A DNA stretch of 36,568 bases, taken from positions 1 through 36,568 of the forward strand of contig JAHFCR010000029.1 of the NCBI GenBank assembly GCA_023249405.1, written 5' to 3'. Positions 33,848-36,568 of this stretch are shown here, piece by piece (positions within the stretch are counted from its first letter, which is position 1; every line of letters starts with the position of its first letter). The position numbers were made by a program, and so were the translations under genes. The stretch comes from Peptococcaceae bacterium (lineage in GTDB: Bacteria > Bacillota > DSM-12270 > Thermacetogeniales > Thermacetogeniaceae). Under the pieces are notes generated by a model, which was given only the letters and a program-made list of their open reading frames with translations, did not search any database and was not told the origin of the DNA.

Positions 33848-35126
33848 GCGATTCACTCCTTTCGCGGCTTAGGGCACAATGGGCGATATCCCGCCGGAAG
33901 TGCATCCCCTCAAATGAGATACCGCCGACTCCCTGGTAAGCGACCCGGACCGCCTGCCCGACAGTGGCGCCCAGGGCAGTCACGCCCAGTACCCGCCCCC
34001 CGGCTGTGGCCAGTTTGCTGCCGGCATTCCTGGTACCGGAGTGAAAAACCATGACTCCGGGCGGGACCTGCTCCAGGCCGGCAATTGCCTTCCCCGATTC
34101 ATACGGTCCCGGGTACCCTCCGGAGGCCAGCACCACGCAGGCAGCCGCACGAGTGTCCCAGTCCAGGGCGATCTCCGACAACCGTTCCGACACCACGGCA
34201 TCCAGCACTGCGAGCAGATCACTGCGCAGGCGCGGGATCACCACCTGAGTCTCCGGGTCACCGAAACGACAGTTAAATTCCAGAACATACGGACCATTGG
34301 CGGTGAGCATCAGCCCGGCGTAGATCACTCCCCGGTAGTTGATGCCATCGCCCCGCAGCCCCTGGATCAGGGGATTCAGGACCTGGGAACAGACCTGTTC
34401 GTGGAGCGCCCGGGTGTATACCGGCGGTGGGGAGTAGGCCCCCATCCCCCCGGTGTTCGGTCCGGTGTCGCCATCCCCCACCCGCTTGTGGTCCTGTGAA
34501 GCCACCATCGGCAGCACGGTCTGGCCGTCGGTAAAAGCCAGCACGCTGACCTCTTCCCCTTCCAGCCGCTCCTCGATGATCACGGCATCCCCTGCCGTGC
34601 CAAAAGCTCTTTCCTCCATGATCAGGCGTACGGCCGATTCCGCCTCTGCCCGGTTTTCCGCCACGATCACGCCTTTCCCCGCCGCCAGACCATCCGCCTT
34701 GACCACGCAGGGGCCATCCAGGGATCGGAGATAGCGGCAGGCAGGCTCGATCTCCCTGAAGACCTGAAAACCGGCGGTAGGGATCCCGTAGCGGACCATG
34801 GCCTCCTTGGCAAAGAGCTTGCTGCCCTCGAGCAGGGCGGCTCTGGCACCGGGGCCGAAGGCTCGCAGACCGGAGGCCTGAAACAGGTCGACGATACCGG
34901 CTACCAGCGGAGCCTCCGGCCCCACCACCGTCAGATCGATCTTTTCCGCCAGCGCAAAGTCGCGCAGCCCGATAATATCCTCTGCCTTGCAGGGAACACA
35001 CTCGGCATCAGCCGCAATCCCCCCGTTGCCGGGAGCGCAGTAAATTTTCGTGAGGCGCGGGCTCTGCCTCAACTTCCAGACCAGAGCATGCTCCCGGCCT
35101 CCACCGCCGACCACCAGTACCTTCAT
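33831..35126 (-). CDS. purD: Phosphoribosylamine-glycine ligase
   Basis: GAR synthetase, step 2 of de novo purine synthesis, an ATP-grasp enzyme of 431 residues. MKVLVVGGGGREHALVWKL opens the N-domain. VKADGLAAGKGVIVA is the ATP-grasp lysine region, and GGMGAYSPPP and NCRFGDPETQ are family signatures. The start is ATG 35126 with GGGAGGAGA about 5 bases upstream; a longer reading from 35165 is not supported. It follows purH by 44 bases. purD and purH act at different steps, and their pairing is common in Firmicutes pur operons. The HD-domain gene follows with an overlap. Confidence 0.97.
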   Translation of the reverse strand: MKVLVVGGGGREHALVWKLRQSPRLTKIYCAPGNGGIAADAECVPCKAEDIIGLRDFALAEKIDLTVVGPEAPLVAGIVDLFQASGLRAFGPGARAALLEGSKLFAKEAMVRYGIPTAGFQVFREIEPACRYLRSLDGPCVVKADGLAAGKGVIVAENRAEAESAVRLIMEERAFGTAGDAVIIEERLEGEEVSVLAFTDGQTVLPMVASQDHKRVGDGDTGPNTGGMGAYSPPPVYTRALHEQVCSQVLNPLIQGLRGDGINYRGVIYAGLMLTANGPYVLEFNCRFGDPETQVVIPRLRSDLLAVLDAVVSERLSEIALDWDTRAAACVVLASGGYPGPYESGKAIAGLEQVPPGVMVFHSGTRNAGSKLATAGGRVLGVTALGATVGQAVRVAYQGVGGISFEGMHFRRDIAHCALSRERSESLDQSM

Positions 35127-35170
35127 ACCGTCTCCTCCCAGGCTTGGCGCCTGCTGCCCATCCATCCCAA

Positions 35171-36568
35171 TCAGTGCTTGAAGTGCCGGCTTCCTGTAAA
35201 GACCATCGCCAGGCCGGCGGCATCGGCCGCCGCAACCGAATCCTGATCCCGCAGCGATCCGCCCGGCTGAATGACGGCCATCACTCCGGCGGCAGCAGCG
35301 CTGTGAACGGTGTCATCGAAGGGCAGGAAGCCGTCCGAGGCCAGCACCGCGCCCCTGGCCCGCTCGCCCGCCTTAGTCAGAGCGATATTGACGGCATCGA
35401 TCCGGCTCACCTGCCCCTGGCCGATGCCCAGAGTAGTTCCGCCCCGGGCAATGACAATCCCGTTGGAGGTCACATGCTTGGATACGGCCCAGGCAAACAG
35501 GAGATCGGCCCACTGCTCCGCAGACGGCGCCTGCCTGGTGACCACCCGGCAGGACTGCCTGACCCGATCCAGGTCCATGGGCGGATCCGGCTCCTGAAGC
35601 AGGAAGCCTCCGCTCACCCGCTTATAATCCAATTCCCGCTGCAGCCCCTGTTCACCGGTGGCCAGCAGGCGCAGCTTCTGCTTGCCGCTCAGCGCCGCTA
35701 AGGCCTCCTCGCTGAATGAAGGAGCGATCACCGCCTCAAAGAAGCTCTCCCGGATCGCTTCTGCCGTCGCCCGGTCGACAGGGCGGTTCAGGCCGACAAC
35801 GCCGCCGTAGGCGGCCACTGCATCGGCCTCCCGCGCCATTCTGAAGGCTTCGGCCAGGGCCGGTGCGCAGGCCACGCCCGAGGGTTTGCTATGCTTGATG
35901 ACCACCGCCGCGGTAGCCTGGAATTCCGAAGCGATCCGCAGGGCGGCGTCCAGGTCGAGGATGTTATTGAAAGAGAGTTCCTTCCCCTGCAGCTGTCTGG
36001 CCCCCGCCAGGCCATGGGGCATCCCGGTCTCATCGCGGTAGAAGGCGGCTTGCTGGTGCGGGTTCTCTCCATAGCGCAGACCGGATAGTTTGTTCAGAGG
36101 CAGCACCTCCCGGAGGGGAAACAGCGACTCTGACGGCGCTGCCCCGGCCAGTATCTCCGCCATGGTATCGCCCGCTCTATCCAGGTCATATCCGTAAAGG
36201 TAGCCGGCAATGGCGGCGTCATAGACGGCGGTGTGCCAGAAAACCTCCCGGGCCAGCCGGAGCCTGGTCGCCGGACTGGTGTCGCCCTGTGACCGCAGTT
36301 CGGCGATCACTTCCGGATAGCGCTCCGGGTTGACAATCACCGTCACCCTGGCAAAGTTCTTGGCAGCCGCCCGCAGCATGGAGGGGCCGCCGATATCGAT
36401 CTGCTCGATCGCCTGCTCGAGGCTGACCCCGTCCCGGGCAATGGTCTCCCGGAATGGGTACAGATTGACCACCACCAGATCGATCGGCTCGATCCCCAAC
36501 TGCTCCAACTGAGCCTCATCCAGTGGCAGGCGCCCCAGGATGCCGGCGTGCACCTTGGGATGCAGGGT
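35171..36568 (-). CDS. purH: Bifunctional AICAR transformylase / IMP cyclohydrolase (5' end off the window)
   Basis: Carries out the last two steps of IMP synthesis and re-uses the AICAR made by HisF. The visible 465 codons start within the conserved LHPKVHAGILG of the N-terminal MGS-like cyclohydrolase domain; roughly the first 50 to 60 residues lie beyond the window. NLYPFRETIA and IDIGGPSMLRAAAKN belong to that domain. The transformylase domain contains LRYGENPHQQA, IKHSKPSGVA (with the catalytic Lys-His), and SDGFLPFDDTV. It ends in FTGSRHFKH, the usual terminus. No frameshift is seen. Confidence 0.97.
   Translation of the reverse strand, partial: TLHPKVHAGILGRLPLDEAQLEQLGIEPIDLVVVNLYPFRETIARDGVSLEQAIEQIDIGGPSMLRAAAKNFARVTVIVNPERYPEVIAELRSQGDTSPATRLRLAREVFWHTAVYDAAIAGYLYGYDLDRAGDTMAEILAGAAPSESLFPLREVLPLNKLSGLRYGENPHQQAAFYRDETGMPHGLAGARQLQGKELSFNNILDLDAALRIASEFQATAAVVIKHSKPSGVACAPALAEAFRMAREADAVAAYGGVVGLNRPVDRATAEAIRESFFEAVIAPSFSEEALAALSGKQKLRLLATGEQGLQRELDYKRVSGGFLLQEPDPPMDLDRVRQSCRVVTRQAPSAEQWADLLFAWAVSKHVTSNGIVIARGGTTLGIGQGQVSRIDAVNIALTKAGERARGAVLASDGFLPFDDTVHSAAAAGVMAVIQPGGSLRDQDSVAAADAAGLAMVFTGSRHFKH

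Overview
The window is about 36.6 kb of high-GC chromosomal DNA with dense, operon-like gene packing. Four traits point to an endospore-forming, probably anaerobic member of the Clostridia (Firmicutes), of the Peptococcaceae/Thermoanaerobacterales kind: a complete gerA-type germinant receptor operon, a gatCAB amidotransferase, a short HisG with HisZ, and a leuCD-like aconitase beside a NifV-like synthase. The species cannot be fixed from sequence alone. I see no insertion sequence, prophage, CRISPR array, rRNA or tRNA.

Layout. 1-639 (-): hemolysin III/PAQR membrane protein, cut by the window edge. 722-4836 (-): a four-gene operon of a NifV/homocitrate-synthase-like enzyme, large and small aconitase-family subunits, and an isocitrate-dehydrogenase-type oxidoreductase. 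It reads best as acetyl-CoA + oxaloacetate -> citrate -> isocitrate -> 2-oxoglutarate with a candidate Re-citrate synthase, not as leucine synthesis. 4997-8361 (-): gatC-gatA-gatB from a good sigma-A-like promoter, closed by a terminator. 8586-9080 (+): a ferritin-like diiron protein. 9118-11133 (-): ligA. 11303-13236 (-): a Cys-rich Crp/Fnr regulator, then a small FMN-barrel protein and a DUF1638 protein that share a terminator; a Crp/Fnr-geometry palindrome lies upstream. 13501-14796 (-): a KamA-family radical SAM aminomutase, more like glutamate than lysine 2,3-aminomutase. 14797-15530 has no recognisable gene.

15531-17317 (+): an ECF sigma factor and its membrane anti-sigma factor. 17434-19206 (-): a CLC chloride transport protein with CBS domains. 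19263-26958 (-): hisZ-hisG-hisB-hisH-hisA-hisF-hisIE followed by pcrA, with a near-consensus promoter before hisZ; hisD and hisC are absent. 27372-28545 (+): two small heat-shock (alpha-crystallin) proteins. 28716-33177 (+): gerA-gerB-gerC plus a 58-residue two-helix protein that resembles the small D subunit of germinant receptors. 33188-36568 (-): purH (cut by the window edge), purD and an HD-domain protein.

Functionally most of the window is housekeeping: amino-acid and purine synthesis, tRNA amidation, DNA ligation and repair. The less ordinary parts are the candidate Re-citrate operon, the Crp/Fnr-DUF1638 group, the aminomutase, the channel-like CLC protein, and the sHSP/germination block with its fourth small subunit.
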